A DNA stretch of 64,000 bases from Asaia bogorensis. GTDB lineage: Bacteria > Pseudomonadota > Alphaproteobacteria > Reyranellales > Reyranellaceae. Made by a program: the position numbers and the translations under genes. This document shows, one piece after another, positions 16,684 to 25,567 of the stretch. Under the pieces are notes generated by a model. It saw only the letters and a program-made list of their open reading frames with translations. It had not been told where the DNA came from and ran no database searches. Location of the stretch: assembly GCA_945889625.1 (NCBI GenBank), contig CAMDCE010000004.1:62001-126000 (forward strand). The letters are read 5' to 3'. Position 1 is the stretch's first letter, and every line of letters begins with the position of its first letter.

Positions 16684-17442
16684 ATGAACAGGTTTGCCAA
16701 TCGCGCTGCGATCGTTACTGGCGGCGGCAGCGGCATTGGCGAAGCTGCCGCCAAGCGGCTCTTCGCAGAAGGCGCCAGCGTCGTCGTGGTGGATGCGAAC
16801 GGGGCCGGCGCGCAGCGCGTCGCCGAGAGCCTCGGCGATGCCAAGCGAGCCTACTCTGCGGCGCTGGACGTCACCGATCGCGCACGGGTGAACATGATGA
16901 TGGCAGAGGCAACGGCGCGCTTCGGTCACTTGCACGCGCTGGCGAACTGCGCCGGCATCCGCGGCGTGTCCTCGGTGCTGGATGCGGAGGCCGAGCAGTG
17001 GGCCCGCGTGCACGCCGTCAACCTTGAGGGAACGCTTATCCCTTCCCAGGCATTTGCGCGGCTGGCGCTGAAGGCCGGTCAGCCGGCCGCAATCGTCAAC
17101 CTCTCCTCGTTGGCTGGCATCACGGCAGTGCCGAATCGTGCGCCCTACGTCACCTCAAAGCACGCCGTCATCGGTCTTACGCGCGCGATGGCGATCGAGC
17201 TAGGCACGGCGGGAATCCGCGTCAACGCCATCACGCCCGGTATGATCCGCACCCCGATGACCGCCGTCATGTTCGAAGATCCCGAGGACGAGCGCCGCAT
17301 TCGCCAGAGCCACGCCCTCGGACGGGAAGGCTTTCCGGAAGAGGTCGCGGCGGTGATTGCCTTCCTCGCGTCCGACGACGCGAGCTTCGTGACGGGTGCA
17401 ATCGTGCCCGTGGATGGCGGCGCCACGGCCGGGCGGTGGTAG
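16684..17442 (+). CDS. Short-chain dehydrogenase/reductase
   Basis: This classical SDR has 252 residues: TGGGSGIG at 12-19, the NCAG turn at 88-91, Tyr155 and Lys159 (YVTSK), and a C-terminal VDGG. It oxidises or reduces a small alcohol or ketone with NAD(P). TAAGGAG lies upstream of the ATG. The 218 bp separating it from the molybdenum hydroxylase genes show no coding signal. It may be transcribed with the GMC oxidoreductase downstream, although 190 bp separate them. Confidence 0.93.
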   Translation: MNRFANRAAIVTGGGSGIGEAAAKRLFAEGASVVVVDANGAGAQRVAESLGDAKRAYSAALDVTDRARVNMMMAEATARFGHLHALANCAGIRGVSSVLDAEAEQWARVHAVNLEGTLIPSQAFARLALKAGQPAAIVNLSSLAGITAVPNRAPYVTSKHAVIGLTRAMAIELGTAGIRVNAITPGMIRTPMTAVMFEDPEDERRIRQSHALGREGFPEEVAAVIAFLASDDASFVTGAIVPVDGGATAGRW

Positions 17443-17633
17443 ATCGGACTCCGACTGGAAGCTCTGTCGCACCCAGCCGAAGCGGATGGTTAGACGGCAC
17501 CTCGTCGACGCCCCACGTTAGAATAGTGGAGCTTGCTGCGGCCTCACCGTAGCGATAGCCCTTGACGCACCACGCGACGCTGCGCTCACCTAAAGTGCTG
17601 CGCTTGTGACCGATGCAAATTGCGGGACGAAAA

Positions 17634-19250
17634 ATGGACCAACCGAGTTTTGACTTCATCGTCGTCGGTGCTGGCTCGGCCGGCTCGGTGCTGGCCAACA
17701 GGCTGAGCGCCGACCTCCGGCACAAGGTGCTGGTGCTGGAAGCCGGGCGCGAAAGCCATCCCTGGTCATGGATCCCGGTCGGCTTCGCCAAGCTGATCGC
17801 CAACCCTAGCGCGAACTGGCTCTATGCCTCGGAACCCGAGGCGTCGACCGGCCAGCGCCGTATCCCGATTCCGCGCGGCAAGCTGCTGGGCGGCTCCTCA
17901 TCAATCAACGGCATGGTGTTCGTGCGCGGCCAGGCGCAGGACTACGACACCTGGGCACAGCTCGGCAATCGCGGCTGGAGCTATCGCGAAGTGCTGCCGA
18001 TCTTCCGCGACATGGAGAGCTTCCAGGGCGAAGCCGACGAGGACTATCGCGGCCGCAACGGACCGCTGAAGGTGACCGAGAGCAACGAGAGTGGCGCGAT
18101 CTATGATGCGCTGATCAAGGCCGCCGGCCAAGTCGGCATCACTTACACCAAGGACTACAACGGCGCCAAGCAGGACGGCATCGGCATGACCCAGGCGACC
18201 ATCCGCGGGGGTCGCCGTATGAGCACCGCGGTCTGCTACCTCGATCCCGCACGCACCCGGCCGAATCTGACCATCGTCGCCAACGCGCTGACCGAAGGCT
18301 TGCTATTCGACGGCAAGCGCTGCGTCGGTGTGCGCTACAACGTCCATGGCCAGCAGCGCGAAGCGCGCGCTACCCGCGAAGTGGTCGTCAGCGCCGGCTC
18401 GATTAACTCGCCGCAGCTGCTGGAGCTCTCCGGCGTCGGCCAGCCGGAGCGGCTAAAGGCGGTTGGCATAGAGGTGCGCCACGAGCTCAAAGGCGTGGGC
18501 GAGAACCTGCGCGACCACTACTCGCCGCGGATGAAATGGACGGTGCCGCCGGCGCTCGGCATGACCTACAATGACAAGATGCGCGGCCTCGGCCGCGTCG
18601 GCCAGGCGCTGCGCTACGCGCTCAACCGAAAGGGGCTGCTCGGCCTGCCGGCGGCGCCGATCCGCGCCTATATCCGCACCCGCGCCGGATTGGAGGCGCC
18701 TGACGCGGCTATCTCTTGGATCCCGTTCCTGGTGGGCGAGAACTTCCAACTGGCCAAGACCTCCGGCATCACCGCGATCATGAACATCCTGCGCTCGGAG
18801 AGCACCGGCAGCGTTCATGTCGCGTCGAACCGGCCGAACACGCCGCCGGCGATCCGCTTCAACTTCCTGACCGCGTCGCTCGACCGCGAGGTGACGCTGG
18901 AAGCGATGCGCATCACCCGGCGCATCATGACGGCACCGGCCATGGAGGGCATCGCCACCGACGAGATCGCGCCCGGCGTGAACATCAGCGCCGATGACGA
19001 GCTGCTCGACTGGGTAAGGAATAACGCCGAAACCACCTACCATCCGGTCGGCACCTGTAAGATGGGTGTGGACTCGATGGCGGTGGTCGATGACCAGCTT
19101 CGTGTTCGCGGCCTGGCGGGGCTGCGCATCGCCGATGCCTCGATCATGCCGACGCTGACTTCGGGCAACACCAATGCGCCGTCAATCATGATCGGCGAGA
19201 AGGCCGCGCGGATGATGCTGGCATCGACCGTTCAAGCCGCCGCGGCATGA
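17634..19250 (+). CDS. GMC-family FAD oxidoreductase (choline/alcohol dehydrogenase-like)
   Basis: The product has about 538 residues. An N-terminal Rossmann motif (VVGAGSAGSVLANRL) is followed by the GMC signature (PRGKLLGGSSSINGM) and the C-terminal catalytic HPVGTCKMG and TLTSGNTNAP segments with paired His/Asn. It oxidises primary alcohols such as choline or polyethylene-glycol-type alcohols, with FAD. The ATG at 17634 has GGGACGA upstream; an in-frame ATG at 17613 would add seven residues. The substrate is not assigned. Confidence 0.93.
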   Translation: MDQPSFDFIVVGAGSAGSVLANRLSADLRHKVLVLEAGRESHPWSWIPVGFAKLIANPSANWLYASEPEASTGQRRIPIPRGKLLGGSSSINGMVFVRGQAQDYDTWAQLGNRGWSYREVLPIFRDMESFQGEADEDYRGRNGPLKVTESNESGAIYDALIKAAGQVGITYTKDYNGAKQDGIGMTQATIRGGRRMSTAVCYLDPARTRPNLTIVANALTEGLLFDGKRCVGVRYNVHGQQREARATREVVVSAGSINSPQLLELSGVGQPERLKAVGIEVRHELKGVGENLRDHYSPRMKWTVPPALGMTYNDKMRGLGRVGQALRYALNRKGLLGLPAAPIRAYIRTRAGLEAPDAAISWIPFLVGENFQLAKTSGITAIMNILRSESTGSVHVASNRPNTPPAIRFNFLTASLDREVTLEAMRITRRIMTAPAMEGIATDEIAPGVNISADDELLDWVRNNAETTYHPVGTCKMGVDSMAVVDDQLRVRGLAGLRIADASIMPTLTSGNTNAPSIMIGEKAARMMLASTVQAAAA

Positions 19251-19314
19251 GGGAGGCGTAGAGGGTGCGGCTACGGCCGGTCCGCGCGTTGAGCCTCAAT
19301 CGTAGCGTGATCAC

Positions 19315-19785
19315 TCATGCCTTGGCGTAGGCGATGCTCATGGTCTCGGCAACACAGGCCGGACGCTCCTTGCCCTCGATCTCGACGGTCCATTGGTATG
19401 TCATGCGAATGCCGCCGTTTGGCATGTCGTCGGCGGCGAGCAGCTTCTGTCGGCCGCGGATGCGCGCACCAACCTGCACGGGGCTGGTGAAACGCACTTT
19501 GTTCGAGCCGTAGTTTATGCCGTTCCGCACATTGTCGATCTTGAGTACACCCCGGTTGAAGGTAGCGATCACGGCCAGGGTAAGATTACCGTGCGCGATA
19601 GTCTTCCCATCCGGCATGTCCGTCTTGCAGCGCTCGACATCGACATGAATCCATTGATGGTCGCCGCTTGCCTCGGCAAATGTGTCGATGCGTTCCTGTG
19701 TCATTACCAGCCAGTCGCTGACCCCCAGCTCCTGACCGACCAGCGCCTTCATTGCCTGCGGGCTCTCAACGATTCGTTTTGCCAC
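19315..19785 (-). CDS. MaoC-like (R)-specific hydratase / dehydratase
   Basis: This single hot-dog-fold protein has about 156 residues. The hydratase-2 motif AEASGDHQWIH supplies the catalytic Asp and His, and GKTIAHG follows. Such enzymes hydrate enoyl-CoA or act on related thioesters; NodN-like relatives share the motif. The frame opens at a TTG (19800), but GGAGGAC lies 7 bases before the in-frame GTG at 19785, which is the likelier start. It is 38 bp downstream of glnS on the same strand. Confidence 0.88.
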   Translation of the reverse strand: MAKRIVESPQAMKALVGQELGVSDWLVMTQERIDTFAEASGDHQWIHVDVERCKTDMPDGKTIAHGNLTLAVIATFNRGVLKIDNVRNGINYGSNKVRFTSPVQVGARIRGRQKLLAADDMPNGGIRMTYQWTVEIEGKERPACVAETMSIAYAKA

Positions 19786-19838
19786 GATGTCCTCCGTCAA
19801 ACCAACCCAGCACGTATCCTGTACCCTTACGGGAAGAA

Positions 19839-21533
19839 TCAGCCACCGACCTGCGACTTTGCCCAGGTGTCGCGCAGCTCGATGGTGCGGTTGAACACCA
19901 GGGTGTCCGAGCCGCTTGCCGGGTCCCGGCAGAAATAGCCCAGCCGCTCGAATTGCACGGCTTCGCCCACGGGCATCTCCGCCAACGAGGGCTCCAGCAG
20001 CGCGCCCGACAAGACTTCGAGCGAGCCTGGATTCAGGTTGGCGTCCAGATCGCCGTCGGCTGCCGGGTCGGGGCGGTTGAAGAGCGTACTGTACAAACGG
20101 ACCTCGGCGGGGCGTGCGTCATGGCCCACCCAGTGCAAAGTGGCCTTCACCTTTCGACCGTCCGGGGCATTGCCGCCGCGGCTCGCTGGATCATAGGTGC
20201 AACGCAGCTCCACCACGTTGCCATCCGCGTCCTTCACGACTTGGCGGCAGGTGACGAGAAAGGCATAGCGCAACCGCACCTCTCTCCCCACCGCCATTCG
20301 GAAGAACTTGTTCGGCGGGTTCTCCATGAAGTCGTCGCGCTCGATGAAGATCTCCCTGCCGAAGCGAAGGGTGCGCGTGCCGGCGCCCGGGTCCCCCGGA
20401 TGGTTGACGGCCTCCAGCTCTTCGACGTGGTCCTCGGGAAAATTCTCGATCACGAGCTTGAGAGGCCGCAGGACCGCCATGCGCCGCTGGGCCGCCTGGT
20501 TAAGACGGTCGCGGATCGCGTGATCGAACATGGCGAGATCGACGACGCTGTTGGCTTTGGACATGCCGATGCGCCGAACGAAGTCGCGGATCGCCTCCGG
20601 TGGCACGCCGCGGCGGCGCAAGCCTGCCAGGGTCGGCATGCGCGGATCGTCCCAGCCACTCACGATGCCGCGCCGTACCAGATCCGTCAGGTAGCGCTTG
20701 GAAAGTACGGTGTATCCGAGATTGAGGCGGGCGAATTCGGTCTGGCGGGGCCGCGACGGGACCGGCAGGTGGTCGAGGAACCAGTCGTAGAGAGGACGGT
20801 GGTCCTCGAATTCCAGGGTACAGAGCGAGTGTGTGACATGCTCTATGGCGTCGGACTGGCCATGAGCGAAATCGTAAGTCGGGTAGATGCACCACTGCGT
20901 GCCGGTGCGCGGGTGAGGCGCGTGCAGGATGCGATACAGGACGGGGTCCCGCAGGTTCATGTTGCCGGAAGCAAGGTCGATCTTCGCCCGTAGCACGCAG
21001 GCACCATTCGGAAACTTGCCGGCGCGCATATCGCGAAACAGGCTGAGATTTGTTTCCACCGAACGGTCGCGATCGGCCGAAGCACGGCCCGGTTCGGTCA
21101 GCGTGCCGCGCATCCCCCGCATCTCGTCGGAGGGCGTGTCGTCGACATAGGCGAGGCCGGCGCGAATGAGGTGCTCTGCCCAGTCGTACAACGTCTGGAA
21201 ATAGTCCGACGCATGGTACAGATGCTCGCCCCAGTCGAAGCCAAGCCAGTGTACGTCCCGCTTAATGGCGTCGATGTATTCCTGCTCCTCCTTCACAGGA
21301 TTGGTATCGTCGAAGCGAAGGTGGCAGCGGCCGCCGTATTCGACGCTAAGTCCAAAATTCAGGCAGATCGACTTTGCGTGGCCGAGATGCAGATAGCCGT
21401 TCGGCTCCGGTGGAAAGCGCGTGACGATGCCCTGGAGTTGGCCGCGGGCGAGGTCAGCCTGGACCATGTCGCGAATGAAATCCCGGGGCTCTACGTTTGC
21501 GGTGGCCTCCGGCATCGGCTTCTTGTCATTCAT
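19839..21533 (-). CDS. glnS: Glutaminyl-tRNA synthetase
   Basis: The 564-residue enzyme charges tRNA-Gln with glutamine in the cytoplasm. The class I signatures are HLGH at 49-52 and VLSKR at 276-280, after the [14 protein letters not shown] opening typical of GlnRS. A full anticodon-binding beta-barrel region extends to the C-terminus. Most alphaproteobacteria are thought to make Gln-tRNA through GluRS and GatCAB, so a GlnRS gene is notable. It lies inside the tRNA-bounded island, so horizontal gain is plausible. The frame is intact and full length, suggesting function. Confidence 0.95.
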   Translation of the reverse strand: MNDKKPMPEATANVEPRDFIRDMVQADLARGQLQGIVTRFPPEPNGYLHLGHAKSICLNFGLSVEYGGRCHLRFDDTNPVKEEQEYIDAIKRDVHWLGFDWGEHLYHASDYFQTLYDWAEHLIRAGLAYVDDTPSDEMRGMRGTLTEPGRASADRDRSVETNLSLFRDMRAGKFPNGACVLRAKIDLASGNMNLRDPVLYRILHAPHPRTGTQWCIYPTYDFAHGQSDAIEHVTHSLCTLEFEDHRPLYDWFLDHLPVPSRPRQTEFARLNLGYTVLSKRYLTDLVRRGIVSGWDDPRMPTLAGLRRRGVPPEAIRDFVRRIGMSKANSVVDLAMFDHAIRDRLNQAAQRRMAVLRPLKLVIENFPEDHVEELEAVNHPGDPGAGTRTLRFGREIFIERDDFMENPPNKFFRMAVGREVRLRYAFLVTCRQVVKDADGNVVELRCTYDPASRGGNAPDGRKVKATLHWVGHDARPAEVRLYSTLFNRPDPAADGDLDANLNPGSLEVLSGALLEPSLAEMPVGEAVQFERLGYFCRDPASGSDTLVFNRTIELRDTWAKSQVGG

Positions 21534-21958
21534 TTACCGGTCAACCTCCACACAAGCGTGTCCACGAGCAATCTGCGGCCAAGCCAATTATAACACTGCC
21601 GGCGCGCCCGCTAGAGACGCTGCTCGGCCGCATACGCCATTATCGAGCCTAGCACGCTCGTCCTTGGCGCCCATGGATCAGCCGCAGCCCGTCTGGTGCT
21701 GGTGCCCGCAGGCGGGCGCCGGCCGCGCCAGTGAAGCCTCAGCCCCCCAAATTCCTCGTCATGTAGGCGAAGAACGTCTGCACGTGCGCCCTAACCCGCT
21801 CCAGCCCGGCCTCGATCGCGGCCGCCCTGGCCTGATCCCGCTCGCGAGTGAGCCGCACCGCTTCCGACCGGATCGGCTGGTTCCGGTCCGTTGCTCGCGT
21901 CTGGTCATGGCGCGGGGGCGATGGCACTTTGGCCACGACATCGAACGAAGGAGACGTC
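21534..21958. other. 425-bp intergenic region with a possible minus-strand gene remnant
   Basis: This is the promoter side of glnS (an AT-rich TATAAC-containing stretch lies near 21588) and the region upstream of the hydroxyacid dehydrogenase. The minus strand of 21739-21909 reads a coding-like, amphipathic helical tail (RERDQARAAAIEAGLERVRA, then a YMTRNLGG end). It lacks a convincing start or ribosome-binding site, so I treat it as a possible truncated gene, not a confident CDS. Confidence 0.35.
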
Positions 21959-22960
21959 ATGGCGATGCGCATTCTCTGGCCGAACCTGCCGGCTCGGCTT
22001 GTACCGGTCGCGACCGAAGCGGTCGGCTCCGGGTTCGAGTTGGAATTCCATGAAAAATTCGAGGACGTCAGCGACGAGCAATGGGCGAACGCGGACGCGG
22101 TCGTCGGCGGTTGTCCTCCACCATACATCGATAAGCTGCAGGCTTGCCGCATCTTCGTGAAGTACGGCGTCGGCTACGACGACGTCGACATCGAGCGTTT
22201 CGGAAAACTGGGCATTCCGGTCTGCAATGTGCCGGATTACGGCACGCGGGAGGTCGCCGACCACGCGATCGCCTTGATGATGACCCTCGCGAAGAGCGTC
22301 GCCTACCACGATTCGGAATTACGCGCGGACCTGAAGGGCAACTGGCGCCCGGCGCATAATCCATTCGGACGCCGTCTGTCGGTGTGCACATTTGGGGTCG
22401 TCGGCATGGGCCGGATCGGCACCGCGGCGGCGCTCCGCGCGAAGGCCTTCGACATGGACGTGGTGTTCTACGACCCGTACCAACCGAACGGCTATCAGTT
22501 CGCGATCGGCGTGCGCCGCGCCGACACGCTCGCCGAACTGATGGGGCAATGCGACTTCGTCAGCGTCCACACGCCGCTGACGGCCGAGACGCGCGGCCTG
22601 ATCGGCGCCGAGGCGTTTGCTGCCGCCAAACGGGGTATGATCCTTATCAACACCGCGCGCGGCCCGGTGGTGGACATCGACGCGCTGCACGACGCAATGA
22701 AGGACGGCACGGTGCAGGCGGCCGGCCTCGACGTGCTGCCGGAGGAGCCGGCGAACGCGCAACGGCGGCTGATCGCAGCATGGCAGAAGAACGAGGACTG
22801 GATCCGCCATCGCCTGCTGCTGACACCGCATTCAGCGTTCTACACGCCCGAGAGCATGCGCGATAACCGGGGCTTCGCGGCCCGCACCGCGGCGCGCTTT
22901 CTGCGCGACGGACGGCTGGAGAACTGCGTCAACAAGCAATTCCTGATCCCGAAAGTGTGA
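21959..22960 (+). CDS. D-2-hydroxyacid dehydrogenase, CtBP/phosphoglycerate dehydrogenase-like
   Basis: The 333-residue protein has the NAD-binding motif GVVGMGRIG. The catalytic Arg is in NTARGP, the Glu in LPEEP and the His in TPHSAFYT; the last form is typical of the C-terminal-binding-protein subgroup. It reduces a 2-keto acid to a D-2-hydroxy acid, or the reverse, with NAD(H). GAAGGAGA precedes the ATG at 21959. It is the last gene before the right island end. The substrate is unknown. Confidence 0.92.
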   Translation: MAMRILWPNLPARLVPVATEAVGSGFELEFHEKFEDVSDEQWANADAVVGGCPPPYIDKLQACRIFVKYGVGYDDVDIERFGKLGIPVCNVPDYGTREVADHAIALMMTLAKSVAYHDSELRADLKGNWRPAHNPFGRRLSVCTFGVVGMGRIGTAAALRAKAFDMDVVFYDPYQPNGYQFAIGVRRADTLAELMGQCDFVSVHTPLTAETRGLIGAEAFAAAKRGMILINTARGPVVDIDALHDAMKDGTVQAAGLDVLPEEPANAQRRLIAAWQKNEDWIRHRLLLTPHSAFYTPESMRDNRGFAARTAARFLRDGRLENCVNKQFLIPKV

Positions 22961-23010
22961 GGTATGCGATGAAGCCGACCAAGCCTCAGTACGCCCCCTG
23001 GATACGAGAC

Positions 23011-23018
23011 TTGCTTAC
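23011..23018. repeat. Third TTGCTTAC copy, near right island end
   Basis: It has the same octamer and orientation as the pair at 12140-12159. It lies 41 bp from the right 52-bp repeat. It may be a recombinase arm site; chance cannot be excluded. Confidence 0.3.
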
Positions 23019-23023
23019 ACAGG

Positions 23024-23049
23024 AACGGCGCACCTCGCGGTGCGCCGTT
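23024..23049 (-). terminator. Hairpin downstream of tRNA-Pro
   Basis: An 11-bp perfect stem (23024-23034 with 23039-23049) has a TCGC loop, directly downstream of the minus-strand tRNA-Pro. It is nearly identical to the hairpin at 11966-11995. The minus-strand flank has no strong T tract. Confidence 0.5.
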
Positions 23050-23058
23050 TTAGTCCTG

Positions 23059-23110
23059 TCCCGATTGGTCGGAGCGAGAGGATTCGAACCTCCGGCCCCT
23101 AGCTCCCGAA
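23059..23110 (-). repeat. Right 52-bp direct repeat (attR-like) within tRNA-Pro
   Basis: It is identical to 12003-12054. It covers the encoded CCA end through the anticodon of the intact tRNA-Pro gene. Confidence 0.85.
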
Positions 23111-23142
23111 GCTAGTGCTCTACCAGGCTGAGCTACGCTCCG
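23066..23142 (-). tRNA. tRNA-Pro(CGG)
   Basis: The 77-nt cloverleaf has acceptor strands CGGAGCG/CGCTCCG, D arm GCTCAGCCTGGTAGAGC, and anticodon stem CTAGC/GCTAG enclosing TTCGGGA (anticodon CGG). The T arm is GGAGGTTCGAATCCTC, followed by discriminator A and an encoded CCA. It reads CCG proline codons. Its 3' half is duplicated at 12010-12054, marking it as an integration site. Confidence 0.96.
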
Positions 23143-23374
23143 TCAGACTTTACGGACTCCGGCCCGTTCGGAGGCGGGGTTATAGCCGTGGCCTCCGGGG
23201 GTCGCAAGTATGGTTCAGGGGTCGAACAGGTTGCCTCATACGCCGGCCTACCCTAGGCTCGGACGCAACAGGGAAGAGCAAAAGACTAGCAGTCATCCGC
23301 GCGTACCAAACCAAACGATCCGCCGCTCGCCAGGGCCCGGGCCGAACCACTAACTGCGACGAGAGCGACGCATC

Positions 23375-24358
23375 ATGGCCGAGACGGTACTCGAGCTCGA
23401 CGACCTGACCGTGCGCTTTCGCCTGAGGCGGGGCGATCTCACGGCAGTCGAGGGCGTGTCTTTTTCGATCGCCCGCGGCGAGACGTTCGGGCTCGTGGGC
23501 GAGTCGGGCTCCGGCAAGTCGGTGACGGCGCGCGCCATCATGCGGCTGATCCCGGATCCGCCCGGCGAGATCCAGCGCGGCCGCATCCTGTTCGAAGGCG
23601 GCAACGTCCTCGACAGGAGCGACGCCGAGATGCGAGCCCTGCGAGGCCGCCGCATCGCCATGGTGTTCCAGGAGCCGATGAGCGCGCTCAACCCGGTATT
23701 CACCGTGTGCGACCAGATCTCCGATGCGCTCCGCACCAACCTCGGATTGTCGAAGCCGGCGGCCCGCGAGCGCGTGGTCGAGCTGTTGTCGCTGGTCGGT
23801 ATTCCGTCGCCGCGCAAACGACTCGACAGCTACGTTCATGAATTCTCCGGCGGCATGCGCCAGCGCGTGATGCTGGCGATGGCGCTGAGCTGCAACCCGG
23901 GCTTCCTCATCGCCGACGAGCCGACCACCGCGCTCGACGTGACGATCCAGGCGACCATCCTCGAGCTCATCACCGGCATGATCGAGCGGCTTGGCATGTC
24001 GCTGCTGTTCATCACCCACAATCTCGGCGTCGTCGCCCATTCCTGCGACAAGATCGCCGTGATGTACGCCTCGCACATCGTCGAACTCGGCGACAAGCGC
24101 GAGATCTTCGCCAACCCGCAGCATCCCTACACGGTGGGATTGCTGAACTCCATCCCGCGCCTCGATGCCCAGTCCAAGTACCTGACCCCGATCACCGGGT
24201 CGGTGTGCAACATGATGGCGCCGCCGGCCGGCTGCAAATTCCACCCCCGCTGCGCGCACGCCATGGCCGTCTGCCGGCGGGAAATCCCCCGCCTCAAGGA
24301 AGTGGCGCCCGGCCATCTTGCGGCCTGCCATCTGCACGATCGGGGAGCGGCCACATGA
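23375..24358 (+). CDS. ABC transporter ATPase, DppD/OppD type
   Basis: The 327-residue ATPase has Walker A (GESGSGKS), signature (FSGGMRQR), Walker B ([12 protein letters not shown]) and the C-terminal oligopeptide extension (CKFHPRCAHAMAVC). It pairs with the next ATPase, whose ATG overlaps its stop (ATGA). The matching permeases and binding protein are most likely those on the opposite strand at 25568-29120, which converge on this pair. Confidence 0.92.
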   Translation: MAETVLELDDLTVRFRLRRGDLTAVEGVSFSIARGETFGLVGESGSGKSVTARAIMRLIPDPPGEIQRGRILFEGGNVLDRSDAEMRALRGRRIAMVFQEPMSALNPVFTVCDQISDALRTNLGLSKPAARERVVELLSLVGIPSPRKRLDSYVHEFSGGMRQRVMLAMALSCNPGFLIADEPTTALDVTIQATILELITGMIERLGMSLLFITHNLGVVAHSCDKIAVMYASHIVELGDKREIFANPQHPYTVGLLNSIPRLDAQSKYLTPITGSVCNMMAPPAGCKFHPRCAHAMAVCRREIPRLKEVAPGHLAACHLHDRGAAT

Positions 24359-25353
24359 CGGCGGTGGGTGCGCCCGACGACGTGCTGCTGGAGGTCAGGA
24401 ACCTCACCAAGCATTTCACCCTGCACGGCGACATCTATTCGAAGCTGGCGGGCGAGAAGACGCAAATATTGAAAGCGGTCGACGGAATCGATTTCCACAT
24501 TCGCCGCGGCGAGACGCTGGGCCTGGTCGGCGAAAGCGGCTGCGGCAAGTCGACGACGGCGCGGCTGGTGACGAGGCTGATCGAGCCGACCTCGGGGGAA
24601 GTGAGGCTGAAGGACGAAGACCTGCTGGCCTTTTCGCCGGCGCGCATGAAGGAAACGCGCAAGGACGTCCAGCTGGTGTTCCAGGATCCGTACAGCTCGC
24701 TCAACCCGCGCAAGACCATCATGCACATCCTGAGCCGCCCGATGGAGATCCACGGGATCGCCAGCTCGTGGAACGACAAGCGCGCCCGGGTGCTCGACCT
24801 GCTGCACCGGGTCGGCCTTGGCGTCGAGCATATCGACCGCTATCCGCACGAGTTTTCCGGGGGCCAGCGCCAGCGGATCGCCATCGCCCGCGCACTCTCG
24901 GTCGATCCAGAGCTGGTGATCGGCGACGAGCCGGTCTCGGCACTCGACGTGTCGATCCAGGCGCAGATCCTGAACCTGTTCCGCGACCTCCAGGAGGAGT
25001 TCGGGCTGACCTACCTCTTCATCGCGCACGATCTCAGCGTCATCCGCCACATCAGCGACCGGGTCGCGGTGATGTATGTCGGCAAGATCGTCGAGACCGG
25101 CCCGGTCGCCGAGCTCTTCGGCGAGCCGCTCCATCCCTATACAAAGGCGCTGCTGGCGGCGGTACCCGAGGCCGACCCGACCAAGCCGCCGCCAAGACTG
25201 ACGCTCAAGGGCGAGGTGACGACGCCGATCGATCCGCCGCCGAGTTGCCGGCTGTGCGGGCGCTGCCCGCGCGAGATCGCCATCTGCGGCGAGATCGCGC
25301 CGCCGCTGGTCGACGTCGGCGGCGGCCGCCAGGTCGCCTGCCACAACCTCTGA
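24355..25353 (+). CDS. ABC transporter ATPase, DppF/OppF type
   Basis: The 332-residue ATPase has Walker A (GESGCGKS), signature (FSGGQRQR), Walker B ([12 protein letters not shown]) and a Cys-containing C-terminus ([14 protein letters not shown]). It starts at the ATG overlapping the upstream stop. The family partner of DppD; the two form the ATPase dimer. It ends in front of a cluster of palindromes that separates it from the convergent permease genes. Confidence 0.92.
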   Translation: MTAVGAPDDVLLEVRNLTKHFTLHGDIYSKLAGEKTQILKAVDGIDFHIRRGETLGLVGESGCGKSTTARLVTRLIEPTSGEVRLKDEDLLAFSPARMKETRKDVQLVFQDPYSSLNPRKTIMHILSRPMEIHGIASSWNDKRARVLDLLHRVGLGVEHIDRYPHEFSGGQRQRIAIARALSVDPELVIGDEPVSALDVSIQAQILNLFRDLQEEFGLTYLFIAHDLSVIRHISDRVAVMYVGKIVETGPVAELFGEPLHPYTKALLAAVPEADPTKPPPRLTLKGEVTTPIDPPPSCRLCGRCPREIAICGEIAPPLVDVGGGRQVACHNL

Positions 25354-25362
25354 CTTGAAACT

Positions 25363-25552
25363 CCTCCCCAGTCTGCCGGGGAGGTGGCGCCGTCATACGG
25401 CAACCTTGCGCCTTCTCGCGGCTTGTAACCAAGCCGCTTAGGCGCCGGGGGTCATGAGCGACAGTGCGGTCGCTTTTGACCCCTAAGTCGCTGTCAGACA
25501 GCGACCACTCGGCCTATGAGGCCGACACCTCCCCTTGCTGCGCGAGGGGAGG
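25363..25552. repeat. Cluster of five intergenic palindromes
   Basis: Hairpins lie at 25363-25384 (CCTCCCC/GGGGAGG), 25448-25483 (GGGGTCA/TGACCCC with an inner AGCGAC/GTCGCT), 25487-25505 (GTCGCTGTC/GACAGCGAC), 25510-25524 (CGGCCT/AGGCCG) and 25528-25552 (CCTCCCCT/AGGGGAGG). They fill the gap between two convergent gene sets. The order TGACCCC - hairpin - CCTCCCC is shared with 41276-41398, so they are one repeat family. They may also stop transcription from both sides. Confidence 0.8.
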
Positions 25553-25567
25553 AGGGCTTTGGCGCCT

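Larger units (their letters stand above)
12003..23110. mobile_element. Probable integrated genomic island at tRNA-Pro(CGG)
   Basis: A 52-bp perfect direct repeat (12003-12054 and 23059-23110) spans the 3' part of tRNA-Pro up to the anticodon. The intact tRNA is at the right end and only the 3' fragment at the left, in the same orientation. This is the arrangement left by tyrosine recombinases that integrate at tRNA 3' ends. The enclosed 11 kb holds metabolic genes, an orphan HicB-like gene and a GlnRS gene. No integrase gene is visible, so the element may be decayed, or mobilised in trans. Confidence 0.6.

Noticed and set aside
17443..17633. Stop-free minus-strand reading (around ERSVAWCVKGYRYGEA) upstream of the GMC oxidoreductase gene
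   Set aside because: The peptide looked protein-like, but it has no start signal, no recognised family and overlaps flanking shadow frames, so it is not supported as a gene.
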